Below are positions 25,709 through 34,389 of a DNA stretch of 64,000 bases, in pieces. How positions within the stretch are numbered: the stretch's first letter is position 1; the number at the start of each line of letters is the position of its first letter. The position numbers and the translations under genes are program-made. The stretch spans positions 124,001 to 188,000 of the forward strand of contig NZ_JAQFIF010000007.1 in assembly GCF_029504395.1 (NCBI RefSeq), written 5' to 3'. This DNA comes from Arthrobacter sp. ES3-54. GTDB lineage: Bacteria > Actinomycetota > Actinomycetes > Actinomycetales > Micrococcaceae. A model generated the notes under the pieces. It was not told the DNA's origin. It made no database searches and saw only the letters and a list, made by a program, of their open reading frames with translations.

Positions 25709-26895
25709 CCGATGTTTACCCGTCGCGTGAGGCCCCCTCCCGTCTCCCCGAGCCGCGAGTCGCGGCTTCCGTGGCCACCAGCACCAACAGCCACCTGGAA
25801 ATCGACGCGGTCACCAAGAACTTTGGCCCCCAGGCCGTCCTCAAGGGCGTCAACCTCTCCGTCGCCAGGGGCGGAACGACGGCGATTGTGGGACCGTCCG
25901 GCTCCGGCAAGACCACGCTGCTGCGCCTGATTGCCGGCTTCGAACACCCGGACACCGGCAGCATCTCGCTCAACGGCAGCAAGGTGGCGGGCGAGAACGC
26001 CTGGGTGCCCGCCCACAAACGCCACGTCGGCTACGTGGCACAGGACGGCGCCTTGTTTCCGCACCTGACGGTCGGGCAGAACATCTCCTTTGGCCTGGAC
26101 GCCGCGCAGCTCCCCGGCGGGCACCGCGGCGTCAAGGCGAGGGTCGGCGAGCTGCTGGAAATGGTCTCGCTGGACCCGGCCATGGCCAAGCGCCGCCCGC
26201 ACCAGCTCTCCGGCGGCCAGCAGCAGCGGGTCGCCCTGGCCCGGGCGCTGGCCCGCAAACCCGCGCTCATGCTGCTGGACGAGCCGTTCTCGGCCCTGGA
26301 CGCCGGCCTGCGGGTGGCCACCCGCCGTGCCGTGGCCCAGGTCCTGAAGGACGCCGGCGTCACCACCATCCTGGTCACGCATGACCAGGCCGAGGCGTTG
26401 TCCTTCGCCGACCAGGTGGCTGTGATGCGCGGCGGCAGGCTGGCCCAGATCGGCAACCCGTTCGTCGTCTACACGCGCCCGGCCGACCGCGCCACCGCCG
26501 AATTCCTGGGCGACGCCGTCATCCTGGATGCCTGGATGGAAGGTTCCCTGGCCACGTGCTCGCTCGGCGGGATCCCCGTTCGACGCCCGCCCGCCCAGGG
26601 CCGGGTCCAGCTGATGCTGCGGCCCGAGCAGATCCGCATTTCCGAGGACGGCCCTATCCGCGGCACGGTGGTGGACACCGACTACTTCGGCCCCGAGACC
26701 ACGGTCCGGCTCCAGCTCCCGGTCCCGCCGGTCCTTGCCGCCGGCGCCGTCCCGGACCACCGCTACCCCGGCGGCGGGGAAATCATCACCATCCGGCACT
26801 GGAACGCCTCGATCGCCCGCCCCGGCACGGAGCTGCGTCTTCGCGTGGTGGGCGAGGCCGTGGCGTTCCCGGTGGATGAGCAACAATCTCCCTAA
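25705..26895 (+). CDS. Iron(III) ABC transporter ATP-binding protein (FbpC-like)
   Basis: The 396-residue ATPase has Walker A GPSGSGKT (63-70), signature LSGGQQQR (168-175), Walker B LMLLDEP (188-194) and the switch His226 in THDQAEA. A C-terminal TOBE-like domain (about 285-390) is the regulatory region of this subfamily. GTG 25705 overlaps the permease stop by four bases, giving translational coupling. The first 28 residues are a Pro/Ser-rich extension. It powers ferric iron import by the adjacent permease. Confidence 0.92.
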   Translation: MTDVYPSREAPSRLPEPRVAASVATSTNSHLEIDAVTKNFGPQAVLKGVNLSVARGGTTAIVGPSGSGKTTLLRLIAGFEHPDTGSISLNGSKVAGENAWVPAHKRHVGYVAQDGALFPHLTVGQNISFGLDAAQLPGGHRGVKARVGELLEMVSLDPAMAKRRPHQLSGGQQQRVALARALARKPALMLLDEPFSALDAGLRVATRRAVAQVLKDAGVTTILVTHDQAEALSFADQVAVMRGGRLAQIGNPFVVYTRPADRATAEFLGDAVILDAWMEGSLATCSLGGIPVRRPPAQGRVQLMLRPEQIRISEDGPIRGTVVDTDYFGPETTVRLQLPVPPVLAAGAVPDHRYPGGGEIITIRHWNASIARPGTELRLRVVGEAVAFPVDEQQSP

Positions 26896-26909
26896 GACTG
26901 CTCTGGAGA

Positions 26910-26915
26910 TAGGGT
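26910..26915 (+). promoter_or_regulatory. -10 box of the debranching-enzyme gene (leaderless)
   Basis: TAGGGT ends six bases before the ATG at 26922, just after the iron transporter operon. This gives the gene its own promoter. Confidence 0.5.
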
Positions 26916-26921
26916 GGGCGG

Positions 26922-28880
26922 ATGACTGTTCAGCCAGGCCTGCACCGCCAATACTGCTCCGTTGCCGCCCCCACACAGCTGTGGCTTGATCCCGACGGCC
27001 GCCTGGCCGGCGAGGTCAAACCGCCCGGAGCCGGCGACTCCGCTGATCCGGCCGGGTTCACCGGGCTGCTCCACGGCGACACCCGGATGCTCTGCCGGGC
27101 GCTGGTGCGCGTCAACGGCCTGGAACCCGAACCGGCCGCAGTCGAGACCGAACCCGGCGGCGTCCTGCGCGTCCGGGGCCTGGTCCGCGGCATCCCGGGA
27201 CCCACTGAGGATCCCGCCGTCGAGCTCCTCCAGACCTGGACCGTGACGCCGGGCGTGGTGCGGCACACCCTGCAGCTGCGCACCTCACTGGATTCCCTGG
27301 ACGTCGAAATCGACATTGAACTGGCCGCCGACTTCACCGACATGGCCCAGATCCGCCTCAGCCGCTTCCGTGGCCCGTCCGGCCCGATCTCTGCCGACCA
27401 GTCTGCACTGCGCTGGAAGGAGGGCGGCAAGGCCCTGACGGTGGCGGCCGCCGGGGCCGTCACCCCTGACGGACACCTCACCTGGCGCGGAACCCTAGGC
27501 CGGGGCCGGCCGTTCGAAGCTGAATGGCAGGCCGTCCTGACCGATGGCGACGACGCCGTGGTGGCTGCCCGGCCTCCCGCGGCCCGGCGGCCGCGGACCG
27601 GACCGGCCGGGGCCCTGGGCCTGCTCCTGGACAACTCCCTCGACGAAGTGGCCGGGCTCCGGCTGGCCACCCGCCAGCTGCCGGACGCGCCGTTCATCGC
27701 CGCCGGGGCGCCCTGGTACTTCACGCTGTTCGGGCGGGATTCGCTGTGGGCCGCGCGGCTGCTGCTGCCGCTGGACAACGGGCTCGACACCGGGCTGGCG
27801 GCGGGCACGCTGCGCGCGCTGGCAGCCTTCCAGGGTACGCGGACCGACGCCGCGGCCGCCGAGGAACCCGGCAAGATCCTGCACGAGCTGCGGTCCAAGG
27901 AGCTTGTGCTGGAGAGCCAGGGCCTGCGCCTGCCCCCGGTGTACTTCGGGGCCGTGGACTCCACCCCGCTGTGGCTGTGCCTGCTCGGTGAACTCTGGCG
28001 CGCTGGCCGGGACGACGACGCAGTCCGGTCGCTGCTGCCGAACGCGGCACGCGCCGCGGAGTGGCTGCTCGCCGCCGGCGCAACCGGGCCGGACGGCGCA
28101 GCGGGTACCGGCGCAGCGGGCAACGCCGGGTCGGGCAACGCCGGGTTCCTCAGCTACCGGGACGCATCTGGGCACGGCCTGAGCAACCAGGGCTGGAAAG
28201 ACTCCCGGGACGCCATGCAGTTTCGCGACGGACGCCAGGCCGAGGGGCCGATCGCCCTGTCCGAGGTGCAGGGTTACGCGTACCAGGCAGCGGTGGAAAC
28301 GGCGGAGCTGTTCGACGCCTACGGCGAACCCGGCGGCCTGGCGCTGCGGGACTTCGCCGCTGCCCTCCGGCTCAGGTTCCGGGAGCGTTTCTGGGTGGAG
28401 GACGACGGCGGGCCGTTCCCGGCCATGGCCCTGGACGGACACGGCGTTCCCCTGGACATCCCGGGCTCGAACATGGGACACCTGCTGGGCACGGGCATCC
28501 TGGATGAGGCCGAAGCCCGGATCGTGGCGGACCGGCTTGTGAGCCCCGAGCTGTTCTCCGGCTACGGCGTGCACACGATTTCGCGGCGGGCCGCAGGGTT
28601 TTGGCCCTTCAGTTACCACTGCGGCTCGGTCTGGAGCCACGACACCGCCATCGCGATCCGCGGCCTCCTCGCCGACGGTTTCATCGCCGAGGGCCGGATC
28701 CTCGCCGATGGCCTGCTCGCGGCGGCAGCCTCCTTCGGGCACCGGCTGCCGGAGGTCTTCGCAGGGGTGCGGGCCGAGGACTCGGGCGTCGCGGTGCCCT
28801 ATCCGGCCTCCTGCCACCCGCAGGCGTGGTCCTCAGCCTCAGCGGTTGTGATCGCCCAGGCGATGGGCGTCGGGCTCTGA
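26922..28880 (+). CDS. Glycogen-debranching-type enzyme (GDE N-terminal bis domain plus (alpha/alpha)6 barrel)
   Basis: The 652-residue protein starts with a GDE_N_bis domain (FTGLLHGDTRMLCRALVRVNG, about 44-64). It continues into a catalytic (alpha/alpha)6 barrel with APWYFTLFGRDSLWAARLLL (about 265-285), LSEVQGYAYQAAVETAEL, HTISRRAAGFWPFSYHCGSVW and the C-terminal ASCHPQAWSSAS. This is the amylo-alpha-1,6-glucosidase-like family; the true substrate may be glycogen, trehalose-linked or other oligosaccharides. A Gly/Ala/Asn-rich insert lies at about 385-410. Its last 42 bases overlap the convergent PAP2 gene. Confidence 0.86.
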   Translation: MTVQPGLHRQYCSVAAPTQLWLDPDGRLAGEVKPPGAGDSADPAGFTGLLHGDTRMLCRALVRVNGLEPEPAAVETEPGGVLRVRGLVRGIPGPTEDPAVELLQTWTVTPGVVRHTLQLRTSLDSLDVEIDIELAADFTDMAQIRLSRFRGPSGPISADQSALRWKEGGKALTVAAAGAVTPDGHLTWRGTLGRGRPFEAEWQAVLTDGDDAVVAARPPAARRPRTGPAGALGLLLDNSLDEVAGLRLATRQLPDAPFIAAGAPWYFTLFGRDSLWAARLLLPLDNGLDTGLAAGTLRALAAFQGTRTDAAAAEEPGKILHELRSKELVLESQGLRLPPVYFGAVDSTPLWLCLLGELWRAGRDDDAVRSLLPNAARAAEWLLAAGATGPDGAAGTGAAGNAGSGNAGFLSYRDASGHGLSNQGWKDSRDAMQFRDGRQAEGPIALSEVQGYAYQAAVETAELFDAYGEPGGLALRDFAAALRLRFRERFWVEDDGGPFPAMALDGHGVPLDIPGSNMGHLLGTGILDEAEARIVADRLVSPELFSGYGVHTISRRAAGFWPFSYHCGSVWSHDTAIAIRGLLADGFIAEGRILADGLLAAAASFGHRLPEVFAGVRAEDSGVAVPYPASCHPQAWSSASAVVIAQAMGVGL

Positions 28881-29681
28881 CGGGCCAGGCCCTGCCGGGT
28901 TAACTTCCGCCGGGTTAACTTCCGCCGGGCGAACCTCCGCCGGCGCGGGCGGCGACCGGAGCGCGGCCGGCGCCAGCGGCGCGGGCCGCGGAGCCATGGT
29001 GGCGCGCAGCCCGTCGGCGAGGATGACGATCCCGGTAACGGCGAGCGCCAGGCCCAAGGCGGCGAGTACGTCGGTCAGCCAGTGATAGCCCAGGTACAGG
29101 CGGCTGAAGGCCACCACCAGCGTTCCCGCGGCTGCGGCCGCGAAGGCGAGCACCGACGTCGTCCGCGTCCCGCGGGCCGCCACCAGCAGGTAGCTCAGGA
29201 CGCACAGGAAGACGCCGGCACCGAAGGTGTGGCCGGAGGGAAACGACAGGGCGTCGTCCGGTCCCAGCATGAAGTCGCTGGCGGCGGGCCGGCCGCGGCC
29301 GACGTCGTGTTTGATCAGCGTGGACACCGCGAAGGTGGCCGCCATGGCGCCGATTAGCAGGGCCGGACGCCAGACTTCCCGTTTCCAGGCCGCCCAGGCC
29401 AGGGCCACCGCGCAGCCGATCACAGTCATCCACACCGGCGACGTCACCGTGGTCACGGCCGTCAGGATGGCGGTGGCCAGCGGGTTCCGGGACGCGACGA
29501 GTCCGTCGTGCACGGGCGCGTCCAGGGCGGCCACGCCGCTGTTCGACTGCACGGCGGCGAGCACAGTCCAGAAGACCGTCTCCCCCGCGATCAGCAGGCC
29601 CGCTGCCGCGAAGAAGAGCCGCCGCTGGGACGGTAGCGGCAGGCGGGCAGGGGGTTGCGGGGCACGCTGGGCAAGGAGCAT
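28839..29681 (-). CDS. PAP2-family membrane phosphatase
   Basis: The 280-residue protein has about six membrane helices and the three PAP2 motifs: KHDVGRGRP (124-132), PSGH (148-151) and SRLYLGYHWLTD (193-204, catalytic His200). The family dephosphorylates lipid phosphates such as phosphatidate or undecaprenyl pyrophosphate at the membrane. The C-terminal tail has five-residue repeats (EVRPA, EVNPA, EVNPA) encoded by a 15-bp tandem repeat at about 28894-28940. The 3' end overlaps the opposing debranching-enzyme gene by 42 bases. Confidence 0.9.
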   Translation of the reverse strand: MLLAQRAPQPPARLPLPSQRRLFFAAAGLLIAGETVFWTVLAAVQSNSGVAALDAPVHDGLVASRNPLATAILTAVTTVTSPVWMTVIGCAVALAWAAWKREVWRPALLIGAMAATFAVSTLIKHDVGRGRPAASDFMLGPDDALSFPSGHTFGAGVFLCVLSYLLVAARGTRTTSVLAFAAAAAGTLVVAFSRLYLGYHWLTDVLAALGLALAVTGIVILADGLRATMAPRPAPLAPAALRSPPAPAEVRPAEVNPAEVNPAGPGPSEPDAHRLGDHNR

Positions 29682-29798
29682 CCGCCCAATTCTGCCAGCG
29701 GCAACTACCTGCAGCCCGGACGACTGCTGGGAGTTCTCTGGGACGCGGCGGCCGGATCCGCGGCGAGCCGCGGGGAATGGCCGTCACGGTCCCGGCCG

Positions 29799-30398
29799 TT
29801 ACGGACTTGGGGGCCGTTTGGCCTGCGGGTACGGCGTTTCGAACCGGGCGAGCATCTCCACGAACCCGGCGATCTTCTTCTCCCGGGTGGATGCTTGCTT
29901 GACAGAGTTGGTGCGGTAGATCAGGGCATACCGGTTCACGGACGTCAGGACCTCGAACATCGCCTGCGCCCGGGGCTCCGCCGCGATGGCCGCGGCGAGG
30001 TCATCCGGGACTTCCGCCGTCGCTGCGCCCGAGTAGGCGGCCTCCCAGCGCCCGTCCGCCTTGGCGGCGGCCACAGCTGCCTGCCCGGCCGGGGCCATCC
30101 GTCCCGCCGATTCCAGGCGTTCAATCCGCTGCACGTTGCGTGCGGACCACACGCTCTTGGGTCCGCGCCGGGTCATCCGCTGGAGGGAGCTCTCCCCGTC
30201 CCGCCGCCGGCCCTGCCCGTCGATCCAGCCGAAACACAGCGCCTCCTGCAGCGCGGCCTCGTAGTCCAGCCCGGTCACTGACCCGCCCTTCTTGTGCAGC
30301 ACTAGCCACACACCCGGACTCTGCGCGTGGTGCCGCTCCAGCCAGGCGCGCCACTCGGCGGCGTCATTCACCAGCAGTTCCTCAAGTTCAACAGCCAT
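29799..30398 (-). CDS. YdeI/OmpD-associated family protein
   Basis: The 199-residue soluble protein has the YdeI pattern: EWRAWLERHH, GVWLVLHKKG, EALCFGWIDGQGRR (about 50-63), RMTRRGPKSVWSARN and the helical C-terminus ANRYALIYRTNSVKQ-like region with TREKKI. The family contains E. coli YdeI, linked to resistance against some antimicrobials, but the biochemical role is not known. The ATG at 30398 is chosen because a longer upstream frame is only a shadow of the divergent VOC gene. Confidence 0.85.
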   Translation of the reverse strand: MAVELEELLVNDAAEWRAWLERHHAQSPGVWLVLHKKGGSVTGLDYEAALQEALCFGWIDGQGRRRDGESSLQRMTRRGPKSVWSARNVQRIERLESAGRMAPAGQAAVAAAKADGRWEAAYSGAATAEVPDDLAAAIAAEPRAQAMFEVLTSVNRYALIYRTNSVKQASTREKKIAGFVEMLARFETPYPQAKRPPSP

Positions 30399-30488
30399 GG
30401 CACCATTGTGCTCCGCGGGGCTGCCCTGATGGGTGCTTTGGTGGCACCATGTCATGAGGAGCCAACCCGTCCCTCGCAAGGAGATCCC

Positions 30489-31301
30489 ATGCTGCGCGTC
30501 CGCCCGATCCACTACACCTCCCGCATGGACCAGTGGGGGCAGCTGCTGTCCGCCCTCGGCATGGTGCGGACGGTCGACGACGGCGACTGGCAGGAGTTCG
30601 ACGCCGGCTCCGGCCGCCTCGCGCTGCACCGCGTAGCGGGGGGTGCCGGGACTAGCGGCGACGGAGTACCCGGGAACGCGCCGGACGGCACTGCTCTGGA
30701 CGGCACTATGCAGGACGGCACTGTTCTGGACGGCAGGACGGACTTCGGCGTCGAGGTCGGAGACCTGGCAGAGTTCGCGCGCCGCACCAACCTGGCAGGC
30801 GTAGAGGACGGCACCACCCCGGCCGAACTGGTCAGCGCCCGCCACGGCGACACCTGCCGCATCACAGGCGAGGACGGGTTCGGCTTTTTCGCGGACAAAG
30901 CCGCCCACGGCGCGCAGTGCGCGGACGCCGATCCGGCCCTCGCCGTCGTCGAAGTCTGGTTCACGCCGGACGCTGCCGCCGCGGCGCAGACCCTGCGGAA
31001 CATCGGCGCCCGGCTGCGCCCGGCCCCGGACGATGACGAGACCGCGGATTTCACGGCGAAAAACGGCGGCGTTCTGATGGTGCGGCCCGCCAGCGGCGCC
31101 GTTCGGTCCGGTCTGGGCTTTGAATACACCGGCGACCTCGCCGCCCTGCGGGACCGCCTGGCGGCTGCGGGCCACCGGGTCAGCCTGACGGAAGAGGCCT
31201 TCGGGCGGACCCTGCACGTCGCCAACCCAGACGCCGCCGATCTGCCGGAGAACCCCAACGGGGCGATGCTCTGGATCTCGCAGAAGCCGGAAGGCGCGTG
31301 A
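30489..31301 (+). CDS. VOC (glyoxalase/bleomycin-resistance) superfamily-like protein
   Basis: The 270-residue protein appears to contain two VOC-type modules, RVRPIHYTSRMDQWGQLL at the N-terminus and VEVWFTPDAAAAAQTLRNIG in the second half, each followed by short strands. Metal ligands are not obvious, so activity is uncertain. AAGGAGA lies seven bases before ATG 30489; an in-frame upstream start at 30327 is rejected. A six-residue repeat region (PDGTALDGTMQDGTVLDG, encoded near 30682-30735) breaks the first module. It converges with the M20 hydrolase gene. Confidence 0.7.
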   Translation: MLRVRPIHYTSRMDQWGQLLSALGMVRTVDDGDWQEFDAGSGRLALHRVAGGAGTSGDGVPGNAPDGTALDGTMQDGTVLDGRTDFGVEVGDLAEFARRTNLAGVEDGTTPAELVSARHGDTCRITGEDGFGFFADKAAHGAQCADADPALAVVEVWFTPDAAAAAQTLRNIGARLRPAPDDDETADFTAKNGGVLMVRPASGAVRSGLGFEYTGDLAALRDRLAAAGHRVSLTEEAFGRTLHVANPDAADLPENPNGAMLWISQKPEGA

Positions 31302-31325
31302 AGCTGTTCCTCCCGTGCGCCTGAG

Positions 31326-31347
31326 GCTGTTCCTCGGGAGGAACAGC
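31326..31347. terminator. Hairpin between convergent genes
   Basis: GCTGTTCCTC (31326-31335) and GAGGAACAGC (31338-31347) are exact complements. The hairpin follows the VOC gene stop by 24 bases and the M20 gene stop by 11 bases on the other strand. Confidence 0.6.
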
Positions 31348-31358
31348 GGGGGCCGCGG

Positions 31359-32621
31359 TCAGTCTTCCAGCGCCCCGTTACAGAGCCGGTTCACAACCTC
31401 AGTGAGCATGGTCAGCCCGGCCACGATGTCCTCGTCCGTGGTGTATTCGTACTCGTTGTGGGAAATCCCGCCAACGCTGGGCACGAACAGCATCACCGTC
31501 GGGACCAGGTCCTTCATGTTGGTCGAATCGTGCCCGGCCAGGGTCATGACCGGCTTGTTCGCCAGGCCCAGGTCCGCCGCCACCTTGGCCGCGAGTTCAA
31601 CGCCCTCTGGCTGGTAGGGGGTCACGGGCCAGGTGTGGGAGTGGTTGCGCTCAACTGTGACGTTCGCCAGCTTCTCGATTCCGGCGATCCGCTTGTCCAA
31701 CAGGGCGTCCGCCTCGGCAAGGACAGCTTCGTCGGCGCTGCGCAGGTCCAGCAGCAGGCTCACCCGGGACGGCACCACCACGGGCGAGTTGGGGTAGACA
31801 TTCAGTTGCCCGACGGAGGTGTGGAGCACGCCGGGGTAGGTGTCGGCGAGTTCCCGGGCCGCGACCACCATCATGGACGCGCCCAGCAGCGCGTCCTTCC
31901 GGTCGGCAATCACGGTGGACCCGGTGTGGGCCTGCTCGCCGTGGATCACGAACTCGTATTTGTTGGCCGCCCAGTTGGAGTTCACCAGGCCGATGGTGAT
32001 GCCTTCGCGCTCCATGCTCCGGCCCTGTTCAATGTGGATCTCGGCGCAGTACGCGGCTTCGGGGCCCTCGTAGCTGCCGCGGCAGCCGATCGCGTCCAGG
32101 GCTTCGCGGACCGTGACTCCGGCCGCGTCCGTGGTGGCCAGCGCGGTCTCGAGTTCGAGCTTTCCCGTGTAGACGGAGGAGCCCATCATGGACGGCTTGA
32201 ACCTGGAGCCCTCCTCGTTGAACCAGTTGACCACCGCGATGTTGAACCGGGGCTGCCCGGCGGCTCCGGCCCCGGCCCACTGCTCCACGAGCCGGAACGC
32301 CGCGTGGGCTGCGGCCAGCACGCCGTACGCCCCGTCGTAGCGTCCCGCCGTCGGTTGGGAATCCATATGGGATCCCACCACCACGAAGGGGGCACCCGGC
32401 ACGGCCTCATAGAGGCCCCACTGGTTGCCGGCCCGGTCGAACCGCACGGTGAAGCCCTTGGCCTCCAGCAGGCCCGTGAGCCATTGCCGCTGCTGGCCGT
32501 CCGGCACGCTGGCCGCCTGCCGTTCCACGCCGCCGTTCTCGGTCGCGCCGAATTCGCTCATGATGTGGAAGTCCCGCACGAACGCGGCGTCGCGGTTGCT
32601 GAAAGTGGTGTGAGTAGTCAC
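31359..32621 (-). CDS. M20-family Zn hydrolase (allantoate amidohydrolase / N-carbamoyl-amino-acid hydrolase type)
   Basis: The 420-residue enzyme has the M20 hydantoinase/carbamylase pattern: GSHMDSQPTAGRYDGAYGVL (metal His and Asp), NWFNEEGSRFKPSMMGS (catalytic Glu pair), then AEIHIEQGRSMER. The dimerisation-domain motif is IHGEQAHTGST, and the closing metal His is in TLAGHDSTNM. Such enzymes hydrolyse ureido or N-carbamoyl amide bonds, releasing ammonia and carbon dioxide or an amino acid. It is the last gene of a five-gene minus-strand operon, nine bases after the YtcJ-like gene. Confidence 0.9.
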   Translation of the reverse strand: MTTHTTFSNRDAAFVRDFHIMSEFGATENGGVERQAASVPDGQQRQWLTGLLEAKGFTVRFDRAGNQWGLYEAVPGAPFVVVGSHMDSQPTAGRYDGAYGVLAAAHAAFRLVEQWAGAGAAGQPRFNIAVVNWFNEEGSRFKPSMMGSSVYTGKLELETALATTDAAGVTVREALDAIGCRGSYEGPEAAYCAEIHIEQGRSMEREGITIGLVNSNWAANKYEFVIHGEQAHTGSTVIADRKDALLGASMMVVAARELADTYPGVLHTSVGQLNVYPNSPVVVPSRVSLLLDLRSADEAVLAEADALLDKRIAGIEKLANVTVERNHSHTWPVTPYQPEGVELAAKVAADLGLANKPVMTLAGHDSTNMKDLVPTVMLFVPSVGGISHNEYEYTTDEDIVAGLTMLTEVVNRLCNGALED

Positions 32622-32630
32622 GATGTTCCC

Positions 32631-34370
32631 CTATGAACGGTTGGTAGCTGTGCTGAAGATTGGACCGGCTGCGGCGGAATCGGCCACAACCGGGAACGTG
32701 AGGCCGGGGGTCCGGAACGTGAAGTTCCCTCCGACGGCGGTGGCCAGCACCTCGAGTTCGGCGATGCTGCCCGCGGTGAGCGGGGACCCGGACAGGACGG
32801 TGAAGTCGGCCAGCTTCCCGGTGGTCAGTGAGCCTTTGATGCCGGACGTGCCGGTGGCTGCGGCGGCGCCGGTGGTGTACGCCGCCAGGGCATGGAGCGG
32901 GCTCAGCCGCTCGTCCGGGTTCCCGAAAACGGCACCGGAGGCGGTGCGCCGGTCCACGAAGGCCTGCATCCCGCGGAGCACGTTTCCGTCCGCCACGGGG
33001 CGGTCGGAGCTGCCGGCCAGCGTCACCCCCGCAGCCTGGAACGACGCCGCCCGGTAGGCCCAGCCGAGCCGTTCCGGGCCGAGGGACAGCGTCATGCCGT
33101 CCCCGCCGTCGGAGAAGAAGCTGGCCTGCGGCGTGACCGCGATGCCGGCGGCAGCCAGCCGCGGGAGCTGCTCGGGCCGGGTCATCGAGGCGTGTTCGAT
33201 CCTGTTGGGCACGGCACGGGGGCCGTATTTCGCGGCGCAGCCGGTGATGATGTCGATCGCGAGGTCCACGGCGCGGTCGCCGATGGCGTGCGCCGCGATC
33301 GACCAGCCGGCCGCGTAGGCGGCCTCGATCTTTGCCCGGAGCGCCTCCGGTTCGGCCTGGAAGTAACCGGTGTTGCCGGTGTTGTCCGTCCCGCCGTGGC
33401 TGCAGAAGTCCTGGCTGACCGCGGCCGTTTCGCCGAGCAGTGACCCGTCCAGGAACACCTTCGCCGGGCCCAGGGACAGGAAGTCGTCGCCGAATCCGCT
33501 GGTGATGCCCAGGTCCAGTCCGGCGGGTGCCGCGCCCGGCGGGTGCTGTCCGCCGAGCGGGTGGAGCACATCAAGGACCGGCATCAGCTGCGCCCGGGCG
33601 TGGAGCCTGCCCGCGGATGCCGCCCGCTGGTAGGCGGCCAGCTCCACGGGGCTGTGGCCGATCCAGCCGCCGCCGATCCCAGCCTCGGTGAAGCTCGTGA
33701 TGCCCTCCGCGGCGTAGTGCCTGGTGGCCCGGTCCAGTGCGGCTTCGATCGCCTCGGACGAGTACGGCAGGATCAACTGCTGGATCAGCTGCTGCGCGGT
33801 TTCCTGGACCAGCCCGGTGGGGCGGCCGGCGGCGTCGCGGACAATCACGCCGCCGTCGGGGTCCGGAAACGACGCCGGTTCGGCGCCGGCCAGCCGGAGC
33901 GCGGCGGTGTTGACCACAGCCATGTGGCCGGAGTTGTGCCGCATGAACAGCGGCCGGCTGCCCGTGATCCGGTCAAGGACGGTGATGTCCGGAAACTCGC
34001 CGCCGTGCTGCTGCTGGCTGAAACCGGTGGCCAGCAGCCAGCCCCGCGCCTGGCCTGTCCCGGGACCTGCGGCACTATCTGCCGCCATGTCGGCCTCCAG
34101 CAGGGCGTAGAGCTGGTTCAGCCCGCGGGCGGCGGAGACGTCCAGTTCTCCCAAGCCAAGCCCGAACCAGGTGGTGTGGCAGTGGGCGTCGATGAAGCCG
34201 GGCGTCACGGTGGCGCCGCCGAGGTCCAGGACCTCGGCGGCCTCCATTGAGTCCAAGTCACCGTCGAGGCCCACAACCCGGCCCTGCCAGACCCCCAGCG
34301 AGGTGGCATGCGGGCGGTGCTCATCCATGGTGATGATGTCCGCGTTGCGCAGCAGCAGATCGAGTTTCAT
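32631..34370 (-). CDS. YtcJ-like metal-dependent amidohydrolase
   Basis: The 579-residue member of the amidohydrolase superfamily carries TPGFIDAHCHTTWFG (HxH metal pair, about 58-72). FSQQQHGGEF, FMRHNSGHMAVVNT, HAIGDRAVDLAID (about 375), NRIEHASMT and GSSDRPVADGNVL are also present. YtcJ-like enzymes act on N-acyl, N-formyl or exo-cyclic amide bonds; N-substituted formamide deformylase, described from Arthrobacter, is one of them. The substrate here is unknown. It lies 19 bases after the aldehyde dehydrogenase gene in the same operon. Confidence 0.88.
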   Translation of the reverse strand: MKLDLLLRNADIITMDEHRPHATSLGVWQGRVVGLDGDLDSMEAAEVLDLGGATVTPGFIDAHCHTTWFGLGLGELDVSAARGLNQLYALLEADMAADSAAGPGTGQARGWLLATGFSQQQHGGEFPDITVLDRITGSRPLFMRHNSGHMAVVNTAALRLAGAEPASFPDPDGGVIVRDAAGRPTGLVQETAQQLIQQLILPYSSEAIEAALDRATRHYAAEGITSFTEAGIGGGWIGHSPVELAAYQRAASAGRLHARAQLMPVLDVLHPLGGQHPPGAAPAGLDLGITSGFGDDFLSLGPAKVFLDGSLLGETAAVSQDFCSHGGTDNTGNTGYFQAEPEALRAKIEAAYAAGWSIAAHAIGDRAVDLAIDIITGCAAKYGPRAVPNRIEHASMTRPEQLPRLAAAGIAVTPQASFFSDGGDGMTLSLGPERLGWAYRAASFQAAGVTLAGSSDRPVADGNVLRGMQAFVDRRTASGAVFGNPDERLSPLHALAAYTTGAAAATGTSGIKGSLTTGKLADFTVLSGSPLTAGSIAELEVLATAVGGNFTFRTPGLTFPVVADSAAAGPIFSTATNRS

Positions 34371-34389
34371 GGGTTACCTAGCGTGGTTC